A stretch of DNA of 64,000 bases from Marinoscillum sp040222955 (GCF_040222955.1 NZ_JAVKCA010000021.1:310001-374000); one strand, 5' to 3'; numbered from the stretch's first letter, positions 26,391-38,200 are shown. Numbers and translations are program-made. Notes: a model not told the origin generated them from the letters alone.

Positions 26391-27386
26391 ATGAATAAAG
26401 ATTATAGTGTTTTATTGGAAAATCTTCTCGGAAGAAGGTATGACGAAGCACTCCGGGAATCAATAATCTCCGAAGCCTTTGAGGAAAGTGAATATGCCGA
26501 ATGCCTTAAATATGCGCTGGAAGGAATGCAGGAGATAGACCCTTCTTATGCCTATAAAACTTTTCACATCACTAAGAGAATTCAGGAAAAAATTGAAAAG
26601 GCTTTTGCAGCCATCAACCTGAATGTAGATTTTCGGTATCAGGGAGCCATCCAGACGGAAACCCACGTGGTACTCTATGGTGGAGTGGAGCTTTTGGTGC
26701 TGGCCAAGCCCGGCGACAACAAACCATGGGTTACGGTTTCGAGAATGGCCAGGGAAATTCTGGAAGTGCTCTCAGGCGATCTGTCATTCAAAGAAGTGGA
26801 TTATAGCAGTAAGCTGGACATCCGGCTAAGAACGCTCAAACCGACATGTGAAGTGAAAATTCTGCCGGCCATCTGGCTACAAAACCCTGAATACACGGCT
26901 TCCAAAAGAGAAATAGACCGGGGTATCAGCGAATACAACCTGGCCAAGAAAACCCGAAGAAAGTATCTTCCCTTTCTGAACATTGCACGAATCAACTCTA
27001 AAGACACACGGTGCAATGGTGGGTTGAAAAAGATGATCAGGCTACTTTGCACACTCCAGCGGGATGCCCATGAGCCCATCGGCCTCAATAACTACCAGAT
27101 TGGATCCATGCTTTATGCCATCCCGGAAAAGCAGCTCAAGTTTAACCCCGAGTATTCCCTGAGCCTGATCGGCGTGGTGTCTGCTCAGTTGAACCGCATC
27201 ATTACGGACAGGAATTACAGGGAAAAATTAGTTTCACCAAGTGAAAAAGAGTTGGTTTTTGGTCCTTCTCCGCTGATGAAAGAGGAAATACAAAAGCTCA
27301 AAAACGAATTAGACAGCCTCGTAGCGGACATACAAGAGACACTCAGAGCAGAAGGTAAAACCCTCTACTCTGAGATCAAATATTAA
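26391..27386 (+). CDS. nucleotidyltransferase-fold protein, apparently without the catalytic acids
   Basis: 331 residues from the ATG at 26391 (a TTG frame adds six residues). The segment YQGAIQTETHVVLYGGVELL at residues 83-102 lines up with the CD-NTase/OAS-type motif Q-G-S-x5-T-x5-S-D-x-D-L-L-V, but the metal-binding residues read G and E instead of D and D. The third strand TCEVKILPA (152-160) matches the x-V-D-x-x-P-A strand with Lys for Asp. The C-terminal helical part (INSKDTRCNGGLKKMIRLLC, then NNYQIGSMLYAI) also resembles these enzymes. It may be a binding or scaffold pseudoenzyme. No effector gene is adjacent. It meets the M3 peptidase gene tail to tail in TTAA. The fold is inferred by eye. 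Confidence 0.55.
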   Translation: MNKDYSVLLENLLGRRYDEALRESIISEAFEESEYAECLKYALEGMQEIDPSYAYKTFHITKRIQEKIEKAFAAINLNVDFRYQGAIQTETHVVLYGGVELLVLAKPGDNKPWVTVSRMAREILEVLSGDLSFKEVDYSSKLDIRLRTLKPTCEVKILPAIWLQNPEYTASKREIDRGISEYNLAKKTRRKYLPFLNIARINSKDTRCNGGLKKMIRLLCTLQRDAHEPIGLNNYQIGSMLYAIPEKQLKFNPEYSLSLIGVVSAQLNRIITDRNYREKLVSPSEKELVFGPSPLMKEEIQKLKNELDSLVADIQETLRAEGKTLYSEIKY

Positions 27387-29425
27387 CTCAGTCCTGCACG
27401 CTTCAGCAAAGCATCAGGTGCCGGAGCTTTCCCCCTAAATTTTTTATAAAGTGTCATTGGGTGTTCAGTACCTCCTTTGCTCAGAATATTTTCTTTGAAA
27501 GAAAGTGCCGTAGCCTTGTCAAAAACTCCCTTTTCCAGAAAAACAGAAAAAGCATCAGCATCTAACACTTCGGCCCATTTGTAGCTGTAGTATCCGGCAG
27601 CATATCCGCCTGCGAAAATATGCCCAAACTGTACACTCATGTTGGTACCCGGCACAGGTGGAAACAAATCAGTAGAGGCAAACGCCTCCTGCTCCACAGC
27701 CATAACATCGGCCAGGCTGCCAGCCTTTTCGAACGGAATGTTGTGCCAGCTCATATCCAGAGCAGCAAAACTCAACTGCCTTACAGTGGCATATGCCTCA
27801 TGATAAGTGGCACTCTTCTTTAGCCTTTTTACGTATTCGGCGGGAATCAACTCTCCATTTTCAAAATGTTTGGCAAACAGGTCCAGGCACTCTTTTTCGT
27901 AACACCAGTTTTCTAAAATCTGAGAAGGTAGCTCCACAAAATCCCAGTATACATGCGTACCGGAAAGGCTGGCATAGCGTGTATCCGCCAGCATACCATG
28001 CAGGGCATGTCCAAACTCATGAAAGAGGGTGGTAACTTCATCGAATTTGAGCAATGACGGCACATCCTCAGAGGAAGGGGTGAAATTACAAACAATAGAT
28101 ACATGTGGAATGACTTTCTGGCCTCCCTCCTTTTTCTGATCGCGGTAAGAGGTCATCCAGGCCCCACCACGCTTACCGTCCCTCGGGAAAAAATCAGCAA
28201 AAAAGATAGCCGTGACTTCCCCCTTGCTATCTAACACTTCATAAGCCTGAACATCCGGGTGATAAACAGGAATTCCTTCGTTTCTTCGGAAAGAAATATC
28301 AAAAAGGCGCTCGGCAGTTTGAAACACTCCTGAAATAACATTTTCCAACTTGAAATATGGCTTGGTAAGTTCATCGTCCAGATCATATTTCTTCTTCCTG
28401 AGCTTTTCTGAATAATAAGCCCAATCCCATCGCTGAAGCTCGTGCTCGGCTCCAAGCTCCTTCATAAAAGCACGCAGCTCTTCCACCTCTTCTTTTGCTT
28501 TGGGCAGGGCCCGTGTCATCAGGTCGGTTAAGAAATCCTCGACCCTAGCAGGTGCTTCGGCCATGCGCTCCTCCAGTACGTACTCCGCATAGGTTTCGTA
28601 TCCGAGTAGCTCGGCTTTCTCAGCTCTCAACCTCGATAGCTGCAATACTATCTCCTGGTTGTCACGTTCATTTCCCTTCAGCGCCTTACACATATAGGCT
28701 TTGTAAAGTCTCTCTCTGAGCGAACGGTTATCGGCATACTCCATCACCGGCATGTAACTAGGTGCCTGAAGCGTGAATGCCCATTTTCCCTCGTGACCCT
28801 TCTGCTTAGCGGTGCCGGCTGCCCTGCTGATGACATCCTTTGGCAAACCAACCAGGTCCTCCTTGCTTTCTACCAGGTACAGAAAATCATTGGTCTCAGC
28901 CAGCAGGTTTTCACCAAACTGAAGTGAAAGTCTGGAAAGCTCAATAGAAATCTCCTTGTAACGTTCCTTTTTGGCTCCGTCAAGGTCTGCACCGCTCCTC
29001 ACAAAACCTTTATAGGTCTTGTCCAGCAGCATCAATTGTTCACCATTCAGAGACAGTTGCGCCCGATTTTCGTAAACCGCTTTTATCCGTTCCCACAACC
29101 GGGTGTTTTGTTTCACTTCATTATCAAACTCTGACAATAAAGGAGAGGCCTCACGAGCCACTCCTTGTAGCTCGTCATTGGTTTCTGCTGAGTTTAGATT
29201 GAATAATACCGATGTAACCCGCTCCATCAGCGCTCCTGATTTTTCCAGTGCCTCTATGGTGTTCTCAAAGGTAGTTGGCGCTGCAGAGCTAGCAATATTT
29301 TCGATTTCCTCACGCGCTTCAACTATGGCCTGATTGAGAGCCGGCATATAGTGCTCATTCTTAATTAAATGAAAAGGTGGGACTTCAAAAGGGGTGTTGT
29401 ATACAGTTAAAAAAGGATTACTCAT
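27383..29425 (-). CDS. M3 family zinc oligopeptidase (oligopeptidase A / dipeptidyl carboxypeptidase type)
   Basis: Degrades short peptides in the cytoplasm or periplasm. The zinc motif is FHEFGHALHGML near residue 468 (HExxH), with the third ligand region downstream in LPSQILENW. The C-terminal catalytic features GHIFAGGYAAGYYSYKWAEV and the length of 680 residues match the PrlC/Dcp branch. No signal peptide is seen, which favours a cytoplasmic enzyme. The gene is expressed divergently from the MscS gene. Confidence 0.92.
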   Translation of the reverse strand: MSNPFLTVYNTPFEVPPFHLIKNEHYMPALNQAIVEAREEIENIASSAAPTTFENTIEALEKSGALMERVTSVLFNLNSAETNDELQGVAREASPLLSEFDNEVKQNTRLWERIKAVYENRAQLSLNGEQLMLLDKTYKGFVRSGADLDGAKKERYKEISIELSRLSLQFGENLLAETNDFLYLVESKEDLVGLPKDVISRAAGTAKQKGHEGKWAFTLQAPSYMPVMEYADNRSLRERLYKAYMCKALKGNERDNQEIVLQLSRLRAEKAELLGYETYAEYVLEERMAEAPARVEDFLTDLMTRALPKAKEEVEELRAFMKELGAEHELQRWDWAYYSEKLRKKKYDLDDELTKPYFKLENVISGVFQTAERLFDISFRRNEGIPVYHPDVQAYEVLDSKGEVTAIFFADFFPRDGKRGGAWMTSYRDQKKEGGQKVIPHVSIVCNFTPSSEDVPSLLKFDEVTTLFHEFGHALHGMLADTRYASLSGTHVYWDFVELPSQILENWCYEKECLDLFAKHFENGELIPAEYVKRLKKSATYHEAYATVRQLSFAALDMSWHNIPFEKAGSLADVMAVEQEAFASTDLFPPVPGTNMSVQFGHIFAGGYAAGYYSYKWAEVLDADAFSVFLEKGVFDKATALSFKENILSKGGTEHPMTLYKKFRGKAPAPDALLKRAGLS

Positions 29426-29453
29426 AAATTCAGTTTGCTTTTACAAAGGGCTC

Positions 29454-29484
29454 CAAAGGTAAAAGGATTTTACGGTTACCTTTG
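29454..29484. promoter_or_regulatory. back-to-back -7 promoter elements forming an inverted repeat
   Basis: TACCTTTG at 29477-29484 (+) and its exact mirror at 29461-29454 (-) both match TAnnTTTG. With one more base each they form a 9-bp perfect inverted repeat around a 13-base spacer. The right one points to the MscS gene (ATG 21 bases on), the left one to the M3 peptidase gene (ATG 29 bases on). The two promoters would compete for the same 31 bases. Confidence 0.55.
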
Positions 29485-29504
29485 CCCCAAAAAAAGAGAT
29501 TAAT

Positions 29505-31106
29505 ATGAGCAAGCAACTGCTTTTCGTTGGACTTTGTTTCATCTCCTTTTGGGGTTTTTCTCAGGACTCGCTGTTTGTGGATTTATCCTCTCCATATGCC
29601 GCGGTGAGGACACACCTTTATTACCTTCAGGAGGATCATTACAATGAAAATCTGGCGGCTGTCCCATTTGGACTACCGGGCATCGAAAAAGAAGATGCCA
29701 TGTTGAGTGCCATCAAGCTAAAGCAAATCTGGGATGGGGAAGGTACTTACATCAATATGGATGAGCTGCCGAGAAACCCCAACTATCGGGACAGTACCCG
29801 GAACCGGGCACAGTATGTGATCAGCAAAGACCGGCCAGAGATTTTCCTGGAAAAGCGGGGTAACGAATGGATGTACTCCAAATCCACGATCACCTCGATT
29901 GATGAAATTCACGATGAAGTGTTCCCATTTGGCACAGATAAACTGCTAGAACTGCTTCCCAAAATGGGTACCAGGAAGATTATGGGGCTTTACCTCTACC
30001 AATACCTGGGCATGTTGATCCTGGCTATGCTTTGTGTGGTCATTCACAAAATATTCACTTTCTTCTTTGAGCAACTCATCACCCGAATGCTGCTAAATGC
30101 CGGGTATGAGCGTCTGGCCGATCGTTTCTTACTCCCTGTGGCCCGACCGATCAGTATTTTTGTGGTGATCCTGCTCCTTCGGGTGTTCTTGCCGGTGTTG
30201 CAGTTTCCTCCGAACGTGGCTCATTGGTCAATGCTTATCCTTAGAGCATTGCTTCCACTTTTTGGCACCATTGTCTTTTACAGGCTGGTGGATATTCTGG
30301 CCATGTATTTGGAAAACCTGGCGCGTAAGACCGAAAGCACTCTGGACGATCAACTTGTTCCATTGCTGAGAAAGACACTCAAAACCTTCGTAGTGGGGGT
30401 TGGTACCCTCTTTATCCTTCAAAACCTGGACATTCCAATCATCCCGCTATTAACCGGACTCTCCATTGGTGGATTAGCCTTTGCGCTGGCTGCCCAGGAT
30501 ACCATCAAAAATTTCTTTGGGTCGCTGATGATCTTTATCGACCGGCCCTTCCAGATCGGTGACTGGATCACCTCCGGCGAAATAGACGGTAGCGTAGAAG
30601 AAGTTGGTTTCAGGTCTTCCAGAATCCGTACATTCCGAAACTCCCTGATGTATGTGCCTAATGGCAAACTGGCCGACAGTACCATTGATAACCACGGCAT
30701 GCGCCAGTATCGCCGCTTCTACACCCAGATAGCAGTGACTTACGACACTCCTCCCGAACTGATAGAAACCTTCGTAAAAGGCCTGAGAAAGATTGTGGAA
30801 AACCATCCGGACACGCGTAAGGACTACTACAACATCTATTTCAACGATATGGCGACTTTCTCCCTCAATATCATGTTTTATATCTTCTTTGAGGTGCCAG
30901 ACTGGCCGGCCGAGCTAAAGGCCCGGCATGAAGTGCTCATTGAGATCATTAAGCTGGGCAAAAAACTAGGGGTCAATTTCGCCTTCCCTACACAAACCCT
31001 GCAAATGGAGAAATTTCCGGGGCAACAGTCACTGTCTCCCTCTTACCTGGGGCAGGCAGAACTCGAATCCCGAATGAACGATCACTTCAATACACCTAAA
31101 AACTAA
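29505..31106 (+). CDS. mechanosensitive ion channel of the MscS family
   Basis: 533 residues. A signal peptide (LLFVGLCFISFWGFSQ) is followed by a periplasmic domain of about 150 residues, membrane helices from about 165 to 290, and the MscS core: pore helix region PLLTGLSIGGLAFALAAQDT, then the beta domain FIDRPFQIGDWITSGEIDGS and RSSRIRTFRNSLMYVPNG. It releases solutes on osmotic down-shock in the inner membrane. The extra periplasmic domain makes it longer than E. coli MscS. The next gene begins 6 bases after its stop. Confidence 0.92.
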   Translation: MSKQLLFVGLCFISFWGFSQDSLFVDLSSPYAAVRTHLYYLQEDHYNENLAAVPFGLPGIEKEDAMLSAIKLKQIWDGEGTYINMDELPRNPNYRDSTRNRAQYVISKDRPEIFLEKRGNEWMYSKSTITSIDEIHDEVFPFGTDKLLELLPKMGTRKIMGLYLYQYLGMLILAMLCVVIHKIFTFFFEQLITRMLLNAGYERLADRFLLPVARPISIFVVILLLRVFLPVLQFPPNVAHWSMLILRALLPLFGTIVFYRLVDILAMYLENLARKTESTLDDQLVPLLRKTLKTFVVGVGTLFILQNLDIPIIPLLTGLSIGGLAFALAAQDTIKNFFGSLMIFIDRPFQIGDWITSGEIDGSVEEVGFRSSRIRTFRNSLMYVPNGKLADSTIDNHGMRQYRRFYTQIAVTYDTPPELIETFVKGLRKIVENHPDTRKDYYNIYFNDMATFSLNIMFYIFFEVPDWPAELKARHEVLIEIIKLGKKLGVNFAFPTQTLQMEKFPGQQSLSPSYLGQAELESRMNDHFNTPKN

Positions 31107-31112
31107 CCGCTC

Positions 31113-32135
31113 ATGAGAGTATTTGCCCTTGTAAAAAACGGAGCAGCCAATGAAGCTTTTGAACTCCGCGAACAGGCCACGCCCACTCCCCGGAGTGGGG
31201 AATTGCTTATCGAATCTGAAGGGTTCGGGCTCAACTTCGCTGATGTGATGGCCCGACTGGGTATTTACCGGGACTGCCCACCGCTCCCAGCTGTCCTGGG
31301 CTATGAAAATGTGGGTAGAATAAAAGCAATCGGTGCTGGAGTAGAGGGATTTGAAGTTGGCGAGCGGGTGTTAGCATTCACCAGGTTTGGGGGATACGCA
31401 GATCATGTGATCTCTCCTGCGATGGCTGTAGCCAAAATATCCGAACGTTTCAGTGTGGGGGAAGCCACGGCCCTGGCCACACAATACATCACTGCTTACT
31501 TTGCTGCTGAAGAAACGGTGAGCCTTTACAAAGGTGACCATGTGCTCATACATGCCGCTGCCGGTGGAGTGGGCACGGCACTTATCCAGCTTCTGAAAAG
31601 AAAGGGCTGTGTGATCTTTGGCACGGCAGGTTCTGAGGAAAAAATGGAGTATCTCCGTGGACTTGGAGTGGACTACCCCATTAACTACCGGGAAGTGGAC
31701 TATCAGGTAGAAATAGAAAAACTTGGTTTCGGGCGAAAATTAGACGCTACCTTCAATCCCATTGGTGGAGACTATGTAAAAAAGGACTTTAAACTGCTAG
31801 GGCCGGGTGGGCGACTTGTTCTTTACGGAGCCTCCAAAATGACCGAAGCGCGTGGCAACATCATAAAAATGCTCAAACTGGTTTTTGGGTTTGGATGGTG
31901 GAGTCCTATCGGATTTGTCACCAAATCCACTGCCCTTATTGGCATCAATATGCTTCGCATTGCTGACCACAAGCCTGAGGCCTTTCAGCGTTCACTGCGG
32001 GCGGTGATTGACCTGGCAGAATCTGGTGCCATCCAACCGACAGTAGGCAAAGAGTACCCATACGCTGAACTACCGGATGCTCATACCTACCTGGAAAGCA
32101 GAAAATCGATTGGCAAAGTGGCTGTGAAGTGGTAA
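31113..32135 (+). CDS. zinc-free MDR quinone oxidoreductase (VAT-1-like)
   Basis: 340 residues of the medium-chain dehydrogenase/reductase superfamily. The N-terminal GroES-like domain includes GFGLNFADVMARLG and ERVLAFTRFGGYADHV. The NADPH motif is AAAGGVGTALIQLLKR. Structural-zinc cysteines are absent. The form matches NADPH:quinone reductases related to VAT-1; the physiological substrate is unknown. It lies 6 bases behind the MscS gene, presumably on the same transcript. Confidence 0.88.
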   Translation: MRVFALVKNGAANEAFELREQATPTPRSGELLIESEGFGLNFADVMARLGIYRDCPPLPAVLGYENVGRIKAIGAGVEGFEVGERVLAFTRFGGYADHVISPAMAVAKISERFSVGEATALATQYITAYFAAEETVSLYKGDHVLIHAAAGGVGTALIQLLKRKGCVIFGTAGSEEKMEYLRGLGVDYPINYREVDYQVEIEKLGFGRKLDATFNPIGGDYVKKDFKLLGPGGRLVLYGASKMTEARGNIIKMLKLVFGFGWWSPIGFVTKSTALIGINMLRIADHKPEAFQRSLRAVIDLAESGAIQPTVGKEYPYAELPDAHTYLESRKSIGKVAVKW

Positions 32136-32140
32136 CCCAG

Positions 32141-32166
32141 AAAAAAACCGGCTCCCTGGGAGCCGG
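32141..32166 (-). terminator. terminator of the giant LRR gene
   Basis: Perfect 9-bp stem CCGGCTCCC (32148-32156) / GGGAGCCGG (32158-32166) closed by one base, or a slightly shorter stem with a wider loop. Leftward it runs into seven T. It lies 60 bases after the LRR gene stop. It has no T run in the rightward direction, so it does not clearly serve the convergent oxidoreductase gene. Confidence 0.85.
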
Positions 32167-32225
32167 CTGCTGCGCTACGACGGTGAAAATTCGCCTATAG
32201 CTGCCCTATTATCACAAACCACAAC

Positions 32226-35200
32226 CTATTGTTTTATAATCCTGTAAGACACAATATGACCTTTTGTTGAACTCCTGTCCACAAAGTTGAGGAGATACAC
32301 GCCCGCAGGCAGTTGATTCATCTGGAGCTGGAACTGATGCTCCAATCCGTTTTTCAGGATGAGCTCTTCCAGCAGGTTTCCATTCATATCCACGAGCCTC
32401 GCCACTACATTCGGCGAAACAAGTTTCCGATAATTAATGGTCAGTACATCCTCAACCGGGTTGGGGTATATTTCCAGGTCTTTGAAGTATTTCCTGCGAA
32501 AGCCCAGAACGTTCGTTCTCTCTACTACGATCCCGTTTTCAGTGATTGTAACCGCCAATACAAAAGTGTTTCTCTCCACTCCATCTGCGCCAATTTCAAA
32601 TTCCACGAATGAATTTGGATCCATAGGTATCCCCGGATATTCCACATTGAATCGGTACAAGCCGCTCTCCAGGTCTGTGAAGGTAAACCGGCCCTCATCG
32701 TCGGACTGTACATAGGCTATCAAAACGTAAGTACCATCCTGATCTATGCGTCCGCTCCTCACAAACCTGCGAATAGAACATCCGGCACGCTTCACCTTTC
32801 TCCGGGCCTCTACACGCCCTCCTTCTTCATCACCCAGCGTGGTACCCACGTCTCCGGTCACCACCCCTCCGTCTGGCAATGGGGGCAGCTCCGGTGGGAT
32901 TTGTCCCATATTAAGCTCTTCAGTGCTGTCATTTCTCAATTTGAATACCTCTGCCTCCACCCACAAATCCGTCCCCGGGTAATAGGTAGGAAGAAATTCT
33001 TCAAGGTCCTCCGGCTCTACTGAGATCAGGTAATCACCCAAAAGCAGGTCATCAAACACAAACCCCGCTTCTGCTCCATTGACAATCCCAAATGTATCAT
33101 AGGGTATTCCCGGTGCATTGACCCGCAACGCATAACCAACACCTTCCACAAAAGGATCTCCATTCAGGTCGAGTGCCTTGAACGTGAGGTCGGCACTTGC
33201 CAGTATTTCATACACACCGCTGGTCAAAGTGAGGTCCGGCACCAAACTGCTTGTGACTTCCAGGTAGTATTCACCCATGGTTTCATAGGTGATACCACTC
33301 ACCACCAAAGTACCGGTAACATCGGCAGTAGGGTTCGCTCCCAGGTGATTGGTCAGTGTCCATTGGTAACTATTCGCAGTTCCGCCTACAGAAATAATTA
33401 CCTCATAATCCTCCCCTTGAGGAATGGTCTCCTGTGCGGAACCTCCGACGGGCCTTTGAGAAGCATAGATGATTCCCGATACGTCCATATTTTTCTCCAG
33501 GTCATCAAATTCCAGATGATTGCCAGTAACATCCAGAGAAGTGAGGTTTTTCAGAGCTGAGAAATCAGGCAAAGCTGAAATCCTGTTGTCTTTCAAATCT
33601 ACCAACACCAGTCCCGCCACATCGAGAATGTCTCTACCCAAAGCACCGGTCAATCCGGTCTCCGGAAGCTCAAGTTCGGTAACCCGTTCATTTTCTATGG
33701 TTACTCCAAACCACTCGTGAATAGATGATTCATTGGGCCAATTAGCCGCTTCTCCAGTCCAATTAGCTCCATTCATCTGTGCGTACATGTTGGCCAGCGC
33801 GGTAGAGTCCCTTTCCAGCGAAGACACTTTGAAGATAATCGGCTCAGTCACAAGGGTAATGTCAGTCACTACCGTACTGGTCACCTCTGCATAATAGGCG
33901 CCCTCATCACCAAATCCATTCACGTTAATGGTCAGCGTGGGGCCACTATTTTCCAACTCGATGACCCCTCCACCTGAGAGCGACTGTTTGAACCAGGTAT
34001 AGGTATTGGCAGACCCTGAGACTTCTCTGGTAAGGAGGTACTCGCTTCCCTGCTGCCCCAGTGTATCGATGCGCACGCCGATGCTGTCCTGCGGAATATA
34101 AAGCAGGTTGGTCAGTTCCTGGTTAAGCTCCAGGGAAGCAAAACCGAGCCGGTTGTGAGAAGCATCCAACAACCGAAGTGAAGCGAGACCGGAAAGATCA
34201 GGCAGAGAAACTATATGGTTTCCACTAATGTCAAGGGTGTCTGCCCCCACTAAACCATTTGAAATTTCCGGAAAATCACCCGATAAATTATTTTCAGAGA
34301 GATCCACTGCAATGACACGGGAGTCTTTCACTGTTACGTCTGTCCATTCCGCTATAGGTGCCCCTGACCGCCAGTTATTCGATCGTGCCCAATTGGCTCC
34401 ATCCAGGGCATCATAAATTTGCAATAAGGCCAGAGAATCATCCTCCAGCGAGGATACTACCAATCGTACCTCCCGACCGTACAATGTAAGGTCCGGAAGC
34501 AAGGAGTTATTCACCTCATAAGTATAGACTCCCTTATCACCGATGGTCAGATTCAATAGTTTGAGCGACTCGGTGAGTTGATCAACCAAGACCTCCCCAT
34601 CCTTTTTCCAGGTGTAGCTATCGACAGTTCCACCTCCATCGGCCATAAGGATCAGATCCTCACCTACACTCAAGACAGTATCCAACCCCACACCGATAGA
34701 ATCCTGCGGGGCATACGACCAGTGATAAAGCACCCCATTCAGTGCTTCGAGATCTCCAAAATCCAGTTGGTTATGACTGACAAATAGCGAATCCAGAGAC
34801 ATAGTCTCCAGACCAACTGGCAATTGTCCTAATTCATTACCTGAGAGATCAAGCTCTCTTAGATTTGGCAAAGTAGTGATGCTGTCATGCACATCAATCA
34901 GCTGGTTGTTGGCAAAGTTTATAGCTTGGAGGTTTGTCAACTGACCGATTTCAGCAGGGATCTCTCCGTTCAGTTGATTGCCAGCCAGAGCAAGACCTAT
35001 CACCTTATTATTTTGAACCTCCACACCGTACCACGCATCCACAGCTCCCGAAAGCCAGTTTTCATTATTCAACCAATTGTCTCCATCGGTAGCCTGGTAA
35101 ATGCTTGCCAGGGTAACAGAATCCTTTGATAAACTCGCTGCTCCAATAGAAGCCATGAAGCCATGAGAAATATCAGAAGAAGACAGTGTATAATCATCTA

Positions 35201-38200
35201 GTACAAAGGCTGGATCAGAAAAAGAACCACCCAAATACAGGTTATCCTCGTCTACCACAGCCATTACACCCAAATTGGCCACTCCAGTAGTGGTAGTGGC
35301 GCTTTTGATCCAATCTACCTGACCTTCACTGGTATACTTAAGGATGTATACATCCTGGTTCCCAACCAAAGGATACTTAGTGTTCTCAATATAAAGATCA
35401 CCGCGTTGATCAGAGATGACATAGATATTTCCTTCCTCGTCGGTTTCCAATTCATTGTAACCAAATCCATACTCCTTTTCCATAATGCCTTTTGCCCAAT
35501 TGACTGACCCATCAGGCGATAGCTGAAATAAGAACTTATTGTAATTGAAAGGACTGATCAGGGTATCTGAGCCAAAGCCATGCTTTTTTCCAAACCAGCC
35601 CTTGAGTACAGGGTTACCAACGGGGTCTATGGTGAGCGCTGTAGGCCAGCTGGAATAGTCTGTAGTAGGACTTCCAGAATAAGAATCCTGCCAGATACGT
35701 GTCCCACTGTTATCATACTTCACTACGAGTACATTTCCATCGCCATCCTCCATGGGAAAAACAGCCCCATCCTCCATAGTGACTCCCGGGGACGTGGCCT
35801 CTGTGGCCAGGTAAATATTTCCTTGCTGATCTGCAGCGGTAATACATAAATACTCTATCTCCGATCCGCCAACCGTCCTCACAAAGACCCTGGATCCATC
35901 GGCATCATACTTCATCATGAAACAGTCTCCTGAACCTTGATTAGTCATGGTTTCTCCATTCACAATAAGAGATCCTGCCGTAAACACACCAGACAGCAAC
36001 ACCCCGTCTGATAGAATGGTCAGGTCATCCAGGGTAATTTGTGCAGGAAACTCTTCAATCCACAAGAAACTACCCGAAGCAGAAAATTTTGCAATGAAAT
36101 AATTATAAGGCCCTTCGGAAGAGGTAATCACCGAATCCTGAATAATCAGATCATCCAATCCGCGCTGCCCGATGACATAATTTGCCCCGGACGATTGGTC
36201 GTGCACAAGCTTATCGCCAATACCTGAGCGGGCATCGGCACCTTTCAAGTGTGTGAGCCATAAGATGTTATAGTTGGCGTCCATCTTGGCCAAAAAAGCC
36301 CCATCTCCCGCGATGGTTTGTCCGAAAACCGTACCTTCAACACTTCCATAAACCAGTAGGTTTTCCTCTGCATCTACTTCCATTCCGGCAGTATTGCTCC
36401 TGGTAGCAGTCTCTCCAAAGGCATAGGCGTATGTCCATTCCGGGCCTTCCGTGAGTTCGTTTCCGGTACCCGAAATAGTCACATAGAATGGATCAGTAGT
36501 CAGGGTAAGATTCGGTACACTCTCATTTTTGGCCTCCATAGTATAAATACCATTATGGTCCACCGATACGTTTGTGAGAACCAGGCTATCAGCCAGCGCA
36601 TCCTCTATGATTGCTCCATTTTTGGACCATTGGTAAGTGTTGCCTTCTCCGGCAATCGGGTAATAGATCATCAGATCCGATCCTCCTGCCACGATGGTAT
36701 CGTATGCCGGCACCTCCAATTGCTGAGGGGAATATACAGTCACGACACCAACATTAGGCGCCAAATCCTCGAAGGTCAGCAGGTTATTAGAAACTGTAAA
36801 AATGGAAGGGCTGAGCGCTGAGAAGTCAGGTAATCCGGTAAGCAAATTGTTTTGAAGATGGAACTCATTCAACTGGGTAAGATTGGCCAATTCAGGAGGT
36901 ACCTCGCCTTCCAATTGGTTAAACCTGACACTGAATACATCCAGGTTGATGAGGGCTCCTAATTCAGGTGGAATGGTACCGGTTAGCTCATTCGTTCTTA
37001 GAGTTAAAAAGGTCAGATTGGTCAAGTTCCCCAGTTCAGGAGGGATCGTTCCTCCCAATGGATTATGGGATAATATTAAGTCAGTCAGTGAGGTCATTTC
37101 GCCGAGTTCAGGAGGAATGCCTTCTGACAATTGGTTACTGAAAAGACTGAGGTAGTTGAGGCTGGTGAGTTCCGTTAGCGCCAAGGGGATTGGTCCAGAA
37201 AATTGATTCAAACCCAGATCTAAATAAACAAGTCCTGTAAGAGCACCCAGCTCCTCTGGTATCAATCCGGTATGCCCATTTCCCACCAGACTCAACTCCT
37301 GCAAACTGGGGATCTGGGTAATCTCCAGAGGAAAGTCAACACCCATTTCCATGTTTTGGATTCTCAACACACGCAAACTGGTGTTGTCAGGGCCGAACGG
37401 CAACGGTCCAGACAGGGAAGAACCATCCAGCCAGAAAAAGTCAAGCACACTATTTTTCCCGAGTGTATCGGGCAGTGTGATTTCCAGCTCCGAGTTGCCT
37501 ACTAACCTCACGTCGTAGAGATTAGGCAGGCTCCATAAACCCTCAGGTATGGATGTCACCAGAGAATTGGCCATGTTAAAACTCCACATATTGCTTAATT
37601 CCCCTAAAGACGCAGGCAAAGAGCTGATTGGATTGGTTAACCCGAGCACCTCAAGATTGACGAGGTTACCTATGCTCTCCGGTACTGCTCCAGAAATGTT
37701 ATTATTGTTCAAATTGAGATGTTGCAGCTGATCCAAATTACCCACCTCATCCGGAAGACTTCCTCCCAGATTGTTTCCCGATAGTTGCAGCTCAGTAACG
37801 CGCCCTGACTCTGTTTGTACTCCATACCATATTTCCACCGGACCAGACAACCAATGGTCATTGTGGTGCCAGTTCGGACCGTCGGTGGCATTGTAGAATG
37901 CCACCAGCGCAAGGGAATCGCTTGCATTAGTGGTTGAAAACGTTTCCGAAGTAACAGTCCACTCAAAACCATTACTTGACCATTGATCTGCCCACTCTAT
38001 CCAAACAGTATCTTCATCGGTGAGGATAAGTTGTACCTCGGATTCAGGATAAGTGGGGTAGTCAACGTCATCATGCTCAGCAATGATTTCGCCACCACAT
38101 GATGAGTAGGCCCGAAGATAGGTATCCATTCCTGAGCCAAGAGATGAGATGGTCACCTTCTCGAACGGAACAGAAGGTGAATAGTAAAACCAACGCGGCG

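Noticed and set aside
26391..27386. CBASS-type anti-phage operon
   Set aside because: No effector, ubiquitin-like, HORMA or TRIP13-like gene nearby, and the catalytic acids are missing.
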